Positions 37,613 to 49,172 of a stretch of DNA of 64,000 nucleotides are shown here, piece after piece (position 1 is the stretch's first letter; each line of letters opens with the position of its first letter). Below the pieces are notes generated by a model. The model was not told the origin of the DNA. It was given only the letters and a program-made list of their open reading frames with translations, and made no database searches. A program made the translations under genes and the position numbers. This stretch comes from Panopea generosa (lineage: Eukaryota > Mollusca > Bivalvia > Adapedonta > Hiatellidae): the NCBI GenBank assembly GCA_029582155.1, contig CM055896.1:6334218-6398217 (forward strand), written 5' to 3'.

Positions 37613-38512
37613 CATATCTATTCATAGGCTATGTACAACATACATAGTAAAGAGGATTGAAACGAAAAAAAACAGTTTCTCCCCACAGTAGTTTATAAAA
37701 TCATTCATGTATGGTGGCGAAGTTTCATTTGGTTTGTATATTTATTTTGACATATGAAATAAACACAATTCTCTAAATAAAAGTATAGTTTTTTACGTAC
37801 ATTCAAATAACCGTGAATATCATGTTAAGTTTTAGTAAGAGTTTGGACTTAACAGGACGTTCTCAGCAGAGACCTATGTTTTATGTATCTGGCAGGAAAC
37901 AGTTAACAAATATAATAACTGAATAACATATCTAGTGTTATTAAGCCACTGATTAAATCAAAATTGCGTTAATCTATAGCAAGGAATTTGCCTATAGTTA
38001 TTTAATAATCATAGTACGTAATACATGTGTCCAATGTTTACAGAAACATTAACATTAATATAGATACTGAAGCTCTTTTTTCTTCTATTAGCTGTCTTTT
38101 TATTTCTCTTATTCTTCTAATCTTTCTATGTGAACATTCGTTAAATGAATTGTGTTTGAAAAATTGTGAAGGAATGCCCGGTCTTAATAACTTAAATTGG
38201 CCTCATTCACTTGCTGTGCATGCATGCGTGTGTATTTAAGCGCGATACTATTGCACATAGAGGCATGGGTGGGTATAGTGCGACATATTGCACGTCTCTA
38301 AGGAGCCCTTTAAAGGTTATTATAAGATGCGTCTCCCATTATAGACAGCAGATCGGGTATATCCAATAATAAAAAAAAAGCTCTCCGTCCACTCCTTATT
38401 TAATCAGGCTAGGGCTGGTATCGCTTTTGAATACTGCTCATGTCGATTTATATACATAACATCGGACACAAAATAAAGTTGCTTGTATCTTGTATCTTTT
38501 ATTCAAACAGAA

Positions 38513-38960
38513 ACTGCTTCCGTGTGTGAGATAGTCGCATAAATGATTATTGTTTATTTTTATTTAAACATCTATTTTCTTTATTTTGATGTCCATTTTG
38601 GGATATAATTGATATTATTGATGTATTCTAAATATTTTAAAAGCAATGTCATGCTTCCATTGTGAATTTAGAGGAGGGGATTGGCGGGGAGGAAGCTGTT
38701 TGAAAATTAGAAAATGCAATAAGGCCTACCAGAGACATAATACATTATAATACATTATGTCTTTGGGCCTACACACTGAATCTCTTGAATAAAACATGAT
38801 AACTATTTTTCTAATGATTTTTTTTCTTTGGATGTCAATAAAATAAAACAATAAAATGTAAGTTTTAAGTCTTTCTATGAATAATAAACCTTTAAACATG
38901 TTTTTTTTACTATTAAAATAACAAGGAACATCAATGATGGGCTTGGGCATGCGTAGTGGT
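38513..38960 (+). mobile_element. MITE M3, diverged third copy
   Basis: ACTGCTTCCGTGTGTGAGATAGTCGCATAA, TATTGATGTATTCTAAATATTTT, GCAATGTCATGCTTCC and AACATCAATGATGGGCTT align with copy 1 in the same orientation but with many differences and a different centre. The TTAA ends are not preserved. Confidence 0.65.
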
Positions 38961-39092
38961 ACAGTCGTAACAAAACAGCGTGTGATAAAAACGCAACACC
39001 GGCGTTCACTTCCTGTTTTGACAAAAAAATGACAGATCTCATATTTTATCGAAAATGAAAAATAATATGTTTATTTAGTTGTTCACTTGCAG

Positions 39093-39261
39093 AATAGGTG
39101 AATGGAAACGATGGAAGGAAGACAACAAGGTCAAGACTTCTTGGATTTTGGTCGAGGTCAGTCTATTTACTGCGTTGAAATTTGTAAACTTTGCAGATTT
39201 TAAATATTTTACAGACGTTCCAGCCGCTGAAGCCAAATATGATGTGATAGGATCCAAATGA
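39093..39261 (+). CDS. Candidate terminal exon, unrecognised protein
   Basis: A strong acceptor (TTTATTTAGTTGTTCACTTGCAG, ending 39092) opens a frame of 55 codons to TGA at 39259-39261: IGEWKRWKEDNKVKTSW, ALKFVNFADFKYFTDV, AEAKYDVIGSK. Base composition is less AT-rich than the flanks. The reverse strand is also open over this span but lacks a splice acceptor or ATG. No matching upstream exon was found and I do not recognise the product. A gene fragment, a retro-copy or chance are all possible. Confidence 0.3.
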
Positions 39262-39662
39262 TAGCAACAATAAGTTGCTCACATATAGTGACTTTTTTTG
39301 CCATTTATTCGTTATTAGGTAAATTTTCCAAACTGCAAATCTGAAAGGATAGCTTCAACAATATTGAACATAACTGGCTGTATAATTATGTTCTTGAAAA
39401 ATTAAAATTAATACCGGTTACTATTCGTTTGGAAACTGTTAGGTTGATGCATCAGTTTCTAATAACACCTTTAGTTGCCCTTGTTATAATATCCAGCTTT
39501 TCGAAAGAATTATTAACTGTATGCATAATTGACAGCCAATTTTACACTGTTTTGATTGGTTGATTAAGTACAGTTATACTTGCGAGTTTCCAAACTGACG
39601 AAATTGAGAGACTACTAGCATTAATTCAAAGGTAAAAAGACAATACAAAATAAATCATTTGG

Positions 39663-39945
39663 ATGATTGATTGAATATTTAGCATAATTTTTATGCCATT
39701 GAGGGCTAACAGACGATCAGTTAAACCAAACCACTGTTTAGTGGGATTAACCAGAACTCGAGCACAATCCATCTCCGCAAGTAAGTGATACTATTTCAAC
39801 TTGAATGAGTGGTGAGAGACGAATGATAATGAGACACATTGTTGTATATCAGTCATCATGGAGACTGTTGCCGGGTGGGTATTCAAACTCAAGGCCCCTG
39901 GATTGATTGTCACACAGGTGACTGACTGAGCTAATCAAGCCCGGC
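39663..39945 (-). mobile_element. SINE S3, full length, minus
   Basis: GATTGATTGAATATTTAGC tail, ATGCCATTGAGGGCTAACAG, CTCCGCAAGTAAGTGATA, TTGTATATCAGTCATCATGG, then GGGTATTCAAACTCAAGGCC (B box) and ACTGACTGAGCTAATCAAGC (head), all the reverse complement of the copy at 16553. Confidence 0.85.
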
Positions 39946-41342
39946 TTCATTTGGATGTCAAATGTGGGTTTAACATTGTAACAATTTTCCTGAACAGGTG
40001 CTTCATCAAGTGACTTGCATATTGGAAAACCCCACCTTAGGTCAAATAAAATAATAGCTGTGTTTGCTCCCACTAATAAATGGGTCAGTCGGTCGCTATT
40101 TTCTAACACTTTTTTTAACATCCAACAATTTCAAATTAGTCTTTTCTAACACTCGATATTCATAAATTTATCTGCATGAAAGTTAGCAACTAAAACAGAT
40201 AAAGGCATCATATAAGTAGCAGACACCATCAGGTTTTCAGTACTCGTGCACCATGAACATGAAAACACACTGGATGTTGCCATGTTGTGAGTTGTAAGTG
40301 CCTATGTAAACAACAGAAACAACTGGAAATCCAAATGTGATAGACTGCTTTACAGAATATGAAATTATTTTTGTCCAGTCAAGAACATCCAGCTCATTGT
40401 AAAATCTACATGCATCATGAAAAACACACAATAAATCAAATTCATCATTTTTTTATTTTTTTTCTAAGCAATAAAATGAGTAAAGGAGGATTTTCAAAAG
40501 TCAGGTTGGAAACAGTAAATAAGACTTATTTGGCATTGTGTGCATTCTTTATACTGAGAAAACATTTTCTCATTGTAGTATGTTGTTTACAGTGAGGGTT
40601 CCCTAAAATGTGTACATTTTTATGTGAAACCACATACACACCTAAATAAATGTTTACGATACTAAATAGTAATATTAAAATGTAGTGATAATATTGTTAA
40701 TAAACTTTACAGAATGGATGAGCATTGTTCACATTTATGTAACTGGGTAAAATATTAGGTCTTTGTAACTTTAGTTTGAAAGCTGTACATGAATATGTTT
40801 TAATTGTGAATATTAGCACATTTACCTAATACCATGTAAAAAGACCTGCTTATCTGCTCATTATGTAGAAGACCAATCAGAAACGCATTTCTGACTATAT
40901 TTTGAAAGTAGATGAAAAAGGCCAAAAATCCTAATCATATTGGAAAAAATATGCATTATTATTTTTGTTTATTTATTACTTGTTTTGCTCAATTCATGAT
41001 TTTTTTATTGCAACCCATTTTGTACCTGTTTTTCAGATATAATTGTAGGTATTTTTTCATATTTCTCCTTTTCGCTACTTGTATGCCTTACCATAAATGC
41101 TGGCTTCCTTGCTCTTAAAATGGCTTTATTCTAATGCTTGCTCAGAATCATACACTTGTAATCAGGTATAACCTTCCCCAAAAATGCCTGACATCAACTA
41201 TTATAGCAACCCAGACCATTGAACCTGCAACCTCTCAGTCTTGCATGAGTCACCAACACCATATCCATTTCACCAACTCCCCGCTTACACTATTTATATA
41301 TAATGATATGATATTTGTTTTAGACTTTATAGCTTTTTCTTA
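39946..41342. other. Gene-free tract
   Basis: No splice-bounded exon, SINE or tandem repeat recognised. Open frames are short and AT-driven. Confidence 0.45.
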
Positions 41343-41500
41343 TAAAGGGAGAGGGGGGAGGATTTTATTTTTGTTTATTTTTTTTTTTTATGAAAATAAA
41401 AGGGTTGGACGGCATGAAAATTAGGGGGTAGGCGTGGATGATTATCTAACACACAGTTAATAATTGCCTTACCGGTATAAATTCAAATTGATTTTTGAAA
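41343..41500 (+). repeat. Dispersed repeat S6, copy 2
   Basis: GGGAGAGGGGGGAGGATTTTATTTTTG, TATGAAAATAAAAGGGTTGG, AAAATTAGGGGGTAGGCGTGGATGATTATCTA and TTGCCTTACCGG align with 13590-13760. Confidence 0.65.
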
Positions 41501-41744
41501 CCAGTAAAAGTACCTCATACTGACATTGATGATTAATTGACAAGGAAGCAATCAATTTAAATACACCATTTTCTGTTGTGTATTTATGACATGGCCCCTT
41601 TCATATTATAATAAAATTTAGAGTTGTTAACATGTGCTATAAAATAAAATTTAAATTGTTCCCAACTGCTTTGTACATAGGCACTAGTCACACTCTTTAT
41701 ATCCCCCACCCCTACCCTGGCATATAGTAAATGCAGTGTCCGTC

Positions 41745-43210
41745 GGTCAAATATTTTGTGTCCGGCCTGTAACTTTGTCATGCACAGATGGTTTTTATTA
41801 AAACCTACAAATGATCAATGTAACATGACGATGTGTCGTGCATTAGACTTACACCAGTACCGCAACGGTCGTGGTCCAATTTAACTTTCTTTGACGACAC
41901 TTTCAGTCTGTTTGAGTTGCGTGTACGGTCTGTAACTTTGTCATGCATAGATGAATTTTATAAAAACTTGCTACAAATGATCAACCATAACATGACAACA
42001 TGATCAAAGTACCAACCAAACTCCCACTTTAATGGTCTAGGTCAACTTAACTTTGACGACAATTTCAGTCTGTTTGAAATTTCATGTGTGGTCTGTAATG
42101 TTGTCACCTATAGATAAATTTCAAAAACATTTAGCTCATTTCATCAGCATGACATGATGATGTGTTGTATGACTCACATCCATACCTCAAAGTCAAGGTC
42201 ACACTTTGAGTTTGTTTGACAACACTTTGAGTCTGTGTGAGATTTTTTGTCTGGCCTGTAACTTTGTCATGCATAGATGGAATTTGAAAATACTCTCTAC
42301 AAATGATCAACATAACATGACAACGTGTCGCACTAACACCCAGATTCCCACTTCAATGGTCAAGGTCACACTAAACTTTGTTTGACAACACTTTTAATTT
42401 GTTTGAGATTTCATGTCCGATCTGTAACATTGTCACCTATCATATGGATAAATTTCAAAAACACCTGGCTCAATTCATCAGCATGGCATGACGATGTGTT
42501 GCAGATAAGACCCACACCCATACCTCAATTGTCAAGGTCACACTTTGAGTATGTTTGACAATACTGAGTCTGTGTGAGATTTCGTGTCTGGTCCATAACT
42601 TTGCCATACATGGATGGATTTCAAAAAGGCTCTGTTGATCAACATAACATGATGAAGTGTCACATGTAAGACCCAGAACTTTTCCTCAAAGGTCAAGTTC
42701 ACACTTTAAATTTGTTTGATATTTTATGTCTGGTCTGTAACTTTGTCTATAACATGGCTCAGTTGATCAAGATGAAGTGATGATGTGTCACATATAAGAC
42801 CCAGGCCCGTATCTCAAATGTCAAGGTCACACTTTGAGTTTGTTTGAGTCCGGTCTGTAACTTTATTATACATGGCTTGATTTCAAAAATACTTGGCTCA
42901 ATTGATCAACATGACATGATATGACAACTTGTCACAGATAAGACCAAGAACCTTACCTCAAAGTTCAAGGTCACAGTTTCAGTTTGTTTGATATGTCATT
43001 TCTGGTCTATAACTTTGTTTTGCATGGATGGGTTTTACTACAGCTTGACACAAATTATCAACATGTCATGATGATGTGTCACCTGCATTTACATGTAGAA
43101 ATACCCAGACCTTTACATTAGATGCCAAGGTCAAGGTCACACTTTAATATTAAAAAAACATGAAATTGCATGTCTAGTCTGAAACTTCAGTCCATTACTC
43201 TTGATATTCA
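41745..43210. repeat. ~165-bp tandem array, about nine units, carrying TCAAGGTCA motifs
   Basis: Each unit runs TGTCTGGCCTGTAACTTTG, TCATGCATAGATGGATTTC, CTCAATTGATCAACATGACA, TGATGTGTCACA, AAGACCCA, then CTCAAAGGTCAAGGTCACAC and TTTGAGTTTGTTTGA. The marker TCATGCA/TCACCTA recurs at 41778, 41941, 42103, 42268 and 42433. Perfect TCAAGGTCA lies at 42193, 42360, 42532, 42821, 42965 and 43131. Confidence 0.88.
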
Positions 43211-44199
43211 TGGATACATTTAAATTGCTAGAACTTTATTATAAAATGTATCGTTATTTTCACAGACCATTTGGAGGGCAGGTGACACTTACCAGTGACA
43301 TTTCTCATTTAGTATATAATTATATAGTCATACAGAATATAACTACTATATGACCATGTATACTAATAAAAATTATTGTGACCCGTGCCTGTGGCATTAT
43401 ACTTATAGGTTTATACATGTGTAGTATCAATTTTAATTCTATTTTATGACATGTGAGTATATCTAAAGTTTGTTGTAATATAAAATGATTCATGTCACAT
43501 ACGCGATACAACAGAAAATGGTGAATTTAAATTTATTTTTTTGTTAAAAAAAAAAAAAATTTCGTTGTCAGTAATATAGCATACATGGCCAAGTTTGATT
43601 ATTTTCTATAACAAAAAAAATCAAGATATGGCAGTTTTAAGAAATCTGAATTCTAAGATGGCTGTGACATAACATTCGACTTAAACCCTTAGCATAATTC
43701 AGTCAATTTAAACATTACATATAATAGCTTTTACAAATTATTTGGGTCTTTCCTTTTTATTTAAAAAAGATAGTTAAAGTCTTATCGATTCAGCTGGGGG
43801 GGCCATGATAATTTAAAAGTTGGTGAAGATATCTCTTATAGTAGCCCCTGTAGAATTCGTCTGAAAATAAAACCCGTATACAACGTGTACATTATTATTA
43901 AGTAAAACCTACCATACTAAACAGACTTCCATCTATTTTATCGATAAGTAATCAAGTTTAACAAATTTGCTGCCAAGTGGTCCCCAGTGTCGCATACATT
44001 GTCAGCCCAGGGCATTATTGTATAATTAGTTACAGAGTTTCTGGGAGAAATTCCTGCCGTTTAATTGGTGCGCAACATTCTGCAGCAATTTTAACGTGAC
44101 AATATAAACAGTTAAGAAAATCTGTAGGTGGTGCTTTGAGAAGACATTTAAATGGTGGAAGTTTTTGGTAAGGGCAGCAGTTAACTCGATATGTGATGC
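43211..44199. other. Gene-free tract
   Basis: AT-rich with a 13-A run near 43546. Nothing supported. Confidence 0.45.
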
Positions 44200-44563
44200 T
44201 TGTTGTATGGTGTTTTGCATCGCTTTTAACAATTTTTCAGTCATAATGCGACAGTGTTTACTTGAGTCAATGACACAGTATCCTATGCGCTGCCACATGG
44301 TATGATACCCCACACAGTCACATTTTTGGCCCTAATAATTAATTGCTAGATTATCATCCCCGCCTGCCCCCTAATTTTTATGCTACCCTGACCCTTTTTA
44401 CTTGATACCAGGTTGATCAAACCTAGAACTATCCTCTAAATGTTGAGCATCAAGCAAGGAAGCTTCTAGTACCATTTTTAAAGTCTGTTATGACCCTACT
44501 GAAGATTGAACATACAACCTTCTGCATGCAAGGCAGATGTCCTACCCCTAAACCCCCTCTGTA
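44200..44563 (-). mobile_element. tRNA-like SINE, family S2, split by S6 fragment
   Basis: Minus-strand S2: 3' part TTTTTCAGTCATAATGCGAC, TGGTATGATACCCCACACAGTCAC at 44200-44330, and 5' part CCTAGAACTATCCTCTAAAT, AGGAAGCTTCTAGTACC, TGAACATACAACCTTCTGCATGC at 44395-44563. Between them 44331-44392 is an inverted S6 fragment. Confidence 0.75.
44331..44392 (-). repeat. Dispersed repeat S6, copy 3, nested in S2
   Basis: TAATTGCTAGATTATCATCC, GCCTGCCCC and TAATTTTTATGCTACCC are the reverse complement of the S6 core at 13640-13700. Confidence 0.65.
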
Positions 44564-44944
44564 GTGTCATGTGATGGTATGGAATTTCATGTGTTCATAA
44601 TTAATGTCACCAGGCATCTGTTTCACCACTTGAATACAAAGACACTAAAATCTAAAGCAAGCAGCCAAATGATACAGATTTCAGACTGGTTCCAGTAAAC
44701 CTGCATATGGTTTCATTAATATTGATAAAAGATCTATAAATAACCAGTTAAAATAGAGTTAATAAGTATTTAAGTAAAAGTAAAATAAACTGTTGGTGAA
44801 ACAGAAAGCTCATCTGTACCTAAGGCTGAAGTAAAAATTCCCAATTACATAACAGAAAGAAACCAACACAAATATTTAGGAATATGCATCCTGTTTTTTT
44901 TGTCACATTTCTACATAAATCAGGATGTTTTGTTAACGTAATTT

Positions 44945-46058
44945 GTAGCAGAATGGAGTGTATATTTTGTAGCAGAATGGAGTGTACATTATAGAGCAGA
45001 ATGGAATGTATATTTTATAGTAGAATGGAGTGTATATTTTGTAGCAGAATGGAGTGTATATTACAGAGCAGAATGGAATGTATATTTTATAGCAGAATGG
45101 AATGTATATTTTGTAGAAGAATGGAGTGTATATTTTATAGCAGAATGGAATGTATATATTATAGAGCAGAATGGAGTGTATATTTTGTTGCAGAATGAAA
45201 AGTATATTTTATAGCAGAATTTAGTGTATATTATGTAGCAGAATGTAGTGTATATTTTGTAGTTGAATGGAGCGTATATTTCATAGCAGGATGGTTGTAT
45301 ATTTTGTAGCAAAATAGAAAATATTTTGTAGCAGAATGGAGTGTATATTATGTAGCAGAATGGAGTGTATATTTTGAGGCAGAATGCAGTGTATATCATG
45401 TAACGGAATTGAGTGCATATTTTGTAGCATAATGGAGTATTTTTTGTAGCAGAATTTAGTGCATATTTTGTTGTAGAAAAGTGTATATTTTGTAGAAGAA
45501 TGGAATGTATATTTTTTAGCATATTTGAAGCAGAATTAAGTGCATATCTTTTAGCATAATCATTAATGGAGTATATTTTGAAGCAGAATTTAGTGCATAT
45601 TTTGTAGCAGAATGGAGTGTATATTTTGTAGTAGAATTGAGTGCATATTTTGTAGCAGAATGGAGTGTATCTTTTGTAGTAGAACTAAGTGCATATTCTG
45701 TAGCAAAATGGAGTGTATCTTTTGTAGCAGAATTTAGTGCATATTTTGTAGCAGAATGGAGTGTATCTTTTGTAGCAGAATTAAGTGCATATATTGTAGC
45801 AGAATGGAGTGTATCTTTTGTAGCAGAATTAAGTGCATATTTTGTAGCAGAATGGAGTGTATCTTTTGTAGTAGAATTAAGTGCATATTTTGTAGCAGAA
45901 TGGAGTGTATGTTTTGTAGCAGAATTATCTGCATATTCCGTAGCAGAATGGAGTGTATGTTTTGTAGCAGAATTATCTGCATATTCCGTAGCAGAATGGA
46001 GTGTATGTTTTGTAGCAGAATTATCTGCATATTCTGTAGTAGAATGGAGTGTATGTTT
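44945..46058. repeat. 24-bp satellite evolving into 48-bp dimers
   Basis: About 45 units of TAGCAGAATGGAGTGTATATTTTG. From about 45600 onward two unit types alternate (AGAATGGAGTGTATCTTTTG and AGAATTAAGTGCATATTTTG), a 48-bp higher-order repeat. The last units carry AGAATTATCTGCATATTCCG. The period is 8 codons, so several frames stay open on both strands; I treat these as non-coding. Confidence 0.93.
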
Positions 46059-46361
46059 AAACAATCATTGGCAGATATAAAATATTGATCCCTTAAAAAC
46101 ACATCTAATGCCTTGTGAAAGAGATCTTATTGATTTTTTCACAGAGTTGTAAAAATAGTTTGTGTCACAGTGCTGATAACTGTTCCAATAACAATGTATA
46201 AATATTGGATGTTTACCGACACGTTCATATTTCAGTTGCTGCAGAGAATTGATGTGACTTGGGCCGGAAAACAGGATACTGTATGACAGATCCAAAGTAC
46301 ATCGGTGTCCGTCTGTTGAACCTTGAGCAACCTTTATTGCAAGGAATCTCACTGGTTTTTA

Positions 46362-46500
46362 GCTCTATTGATTGAATTAAGGCCGAACATGCTTGTGCGA
46401 TGGCATGTTGTCCATCATCATGGTATGGCGCATTGTCTGTCATCCTTTAGTGGCACTTTATCCAAAACCTGTCTGGAGTTCAATTATACCCAAATGTCAC
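46362..46500 (+). repeat. Fragment related to the 1039-2017 insertion
   Basis: TAGCTCTATTGATTG, AGGCCGAACATGCTTGTGCGATGGCATGTTGTCC and GTCTGTCATCCTTTAGTGGCACTTT parallel AGCTCTAATGGCC, AAGTGCTTATGCAATGGCACGTTGTC and GTCTGTTAGCAGCACTTTC at 1039-1110. Confidence 0.6.
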
Positions 46501-46830
46501 ATGAATGTTCGGATGTAAATGGGATTATTTGGTCCAGTATCAAGGTTCCATCTTTTACTCATATTAATTTCTCATTTAAACAAGGGGAATAAGTCCTGCT
46601 CAGATGGCAGTTCTTGTTTATTGGGTCTCTTATCAATCATTGTGACTGGATATTTGAGGGCTTCATTGAAGATTAGTTTTAAATTAAATGTGTCACCCTC
46701 TATAAATAGAGTCTCTTATCTTATATATTTATGTTTAAAATGTTTATATAATACAGTTTTGTCAAAAAAAATGATTCATGCAGTCATTACAGGTGGGTAC
46801 CATGAGAAAAAAAGTACACTGGTATACTAC

Positions 46831-46933
46831 TTAATTCGTGAGTATGGTATGCTGTGTCATTTCTGAAGGCCACAATATCCCGAATATCAGATTTGCTGCG
46901 CTTGTTAGGGACAATTTCCCATTCGTCCGCCAT
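46831..46933 (-). CDS. Candidate first coding exon, unrecognised protein
   Basis: ATG at 46933 in an AAAATGGCGGACG context, in a small CpG-richer patch, starts MADEWEIVPNKRSKSDIR then VAFRNDTAYHTHEL. A plausible donor, TTAA|GTAGTA, follows at 46831. Unspliced, the frame would end at a TAA at 46787. The start context and composition resemble the RAP1 first exon. No continuing exon was found on the minus strand, and I do not recognise the family. A retro-element ORF start is an alternative. Confidence 0.35.
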
Positions 46934-47261
46934 TTTGAATACGCTAGATGTAGTCGATGGTATTCCATGTGATGTGGGTTTTTTCAAGAGTAACACAAAT
47001 ACCGCGTGAAACTGGTCCGATAATATATTATTTTTACAATCAAGACAACTGAAACTTTAAAAAGCTGACTAATACTTTCTTAAGTAAACAGACACAAATT
47101 AACGATACCTTTTCACTTAGGTAATTTCTCTAAACCTCCGGTTATGGAAATTAAAAAAAAAAAATGATATTCCATATTAGTACCATGGTATGCATGGGCT
47201 CATCTAAAAACTGCAGTATATCGGTTTTACCTTGCCGCTCTAGCAATCATGGTCCTCTTAT

Positions 47262-47452
47262 TCTTGTGAGCAATGTAGGCCCATGTGGGCCTTGTGTGGC
47301 AGCGCAATGTTTAGTATACTGTGACTTGGGGTGGTATTTTAGAATGTGTCTGTGGCATGAAACTTTAGTTTGACAGCATTTAGAAGTCTGTCTCAAGTAG
47401 ACACTGTGGTAATATGACTGAAAGATCGGTGAACGTGACACTTAACACAATA
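47262..47452 (+). mobile_element. SINE S2, diverged 3' part
   Basis: GGCCTTGTGTGGCAGCGCAATG, ATACTGTGACTTGGGGTGGTAT, GTGTCTGTGGCATGAAAC, GTCTCAAGTAGACACTGTGGTAATATGACTGAAAGAT match the S2 body with gaps. Confidence 0.55.
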
Positions 47453-47949
47453 CGCTTAATGAATACTAAATAAAGCTAAACTTAAATATTTTTCTTCATT
47501 TTCTTGCTGGTCTCCTAGAAAAATCTATTTTTACAAGACAAACTGGCTGCAGATCTGGTTATTATATACTGTAGATTGGTAACTAGCCGTCATCGTGATG
47601 TTGAGAATCTGCAGGCTTTTTGGAATCCTTAGAGATATGTGTAACAGAGTGCTTCAGCGAAAATTCTGAAAGTAGCTCTGTAGAAGCTACTGTAATCAAA
47701 GGTTATTATTAATATTTCTCTTAAGGCCAAAAAATAAAACTAGAAATATTAAATTTGTGATGAAATACTGAAATAAAGAACATTAAAGTGAATTATTTTC
47801 AACCTCAGTATATCGAACTGACAAATTTGTGTATTTTGCATGTAGTACAGGATGGAGAATATTAAACTTTCTTGATTTTAATTCTGTATTATATTGGTCT
47901 CTCATTTCTTAAATAAAATTCCACCAAATTTGTTCAGATCTCCATAGCA

Positions 47950-48200
47950 ACTCCCAGGCACGGTTTGCTCAGTCGGCAACACATTTGACTATCAATCCAG
48001 GGGTCGTGAGTTTGAATCCTTGCTCAGCCACAGTCTCCGTGATGACTGATATACAATATTGGATCTCATTGCCATTCGTCTCTCAACGCTGATTCAAGTG
48101 GGAAAGTTAAAAGTTAATAGCAGAGATAGGTGTGCTCAATTATATGTACTTATTAACTTTCCGTCATCCCATGAAAGAGTTTTTAGGTTAACTGAACATT
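47950..48200 (+). mobile_element. SINE S3
   Basis: GGTTTGCTCAGTCGGCAACAC, GACTATCAATCCAGGGGTCG, GAGTTTGAATCCTTGC, CCACAGTCTCCGTGATGACTGATATACAA and CGCTGATTCAAGTGGGAAAG, then a decayed end. Confidence 0.78.
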
Positions 48201-48513
48201 GGAGTATATATTTGTCTGTGGTCCATGATGAATCACAGATTGAGCTATTTTTCACAGGTATTGATCAGTCAGACATGGAATGTGCTCCATGGACACAGAT
48301 TACAACGTATGTATGGAATAGCAGCTTAATCTGAATTGACCAGTTATGTATGAGAATGTGTAAAGTAAACTTAGTAAATGGGGATAGTTACGTGCTGTCT
48401 TTGTTCATAATTGACACATAAAGATACTTTTAGAATTGAATATAATGACCAAATGTTCCTCTTTAATTCTTTTTTTACTACTGCTCTTGATTACTATAAT
48501 TCTGTCTTAAGCA

Positions 48514-48725
48514 TTGATGGAGCAGGCCTGAATGGCTCAGTCAGTAGGGGATTTGACTGTTGATCCAAGGGTCATGAGTTTGAACACCACCTAGCCACAG
48601 TCTGTATTGTGATTGGCTATGAACATTTTCTACGGCCGCTAATCTGTCGTCATCTGAATGTGTTGAGAAGTTGTCAGTGACTTTTGGAGAGATAAATGTG
48701 TGTATACTGGTAACCCGGGAAAACA
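48514..48725 (+). mobile_element. SINE S3-like, diverged
   Basis: GCCTGAATGGCTCAGTCAGTAGG, GTTGATCCAAGGGTCATGAGTTTGAACACC, CAGTCTGTATTGTGATTGGC and TCATCTGAATGTGTTGAGAAG. The head is clear, the body is altered. Confidence 0.6.
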
Positions 48726-49088
48726 TTTTCCAAGGTTTGTTTACTATTGTTTGAGGATTATAAAAAAAAAACATGGATTTACCAATTACTCAGAGGTTTA
48801 CAAAAAATAATTATGGTTTATAGACCAATTCTTTCCACTTTGTACAAATATCTATGTGTTTTTTCTCTCAAACTCGCTGAATTCGGTATTCGAATACCTG
48901 CGAGGCTCAAACCTCAGGAAGTGATCAGATGTGTCGATGACTACCCTTAACTAAAATAAAGTACTAATGAAAAAAGACACAAAACACAGTATAAATAATT
49001 TTTATTGAAATATTTGCTGCATAAATTTACTTCCATAAATTAAAAGAAAAACCTCAGAGTATGAACTATTTATAAGTATATCCTTTAT

Positions 49089-49089
<1 letters not shown>

Positions 49090-49170
<81 letters not shown>

Positions 49171-49172
49171 CA
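49090..49172. repeat. (CA)n microsatellite
   Basis: About 40 CA units with one CC interruption near 49146. Confidence 0.97.

Noticed and set aside
45516-46102. Repetitive Ser/Thr- or Cys-rich frames of 110-182 codons on both strands
   Set aside because: 24-bp unit artefacts, with up to four overlapping frames open at once.
46362-46600. Coding exon (89-codon frame)
   Set aside because: The region is a fragment related to the insertion at 1039-2017.
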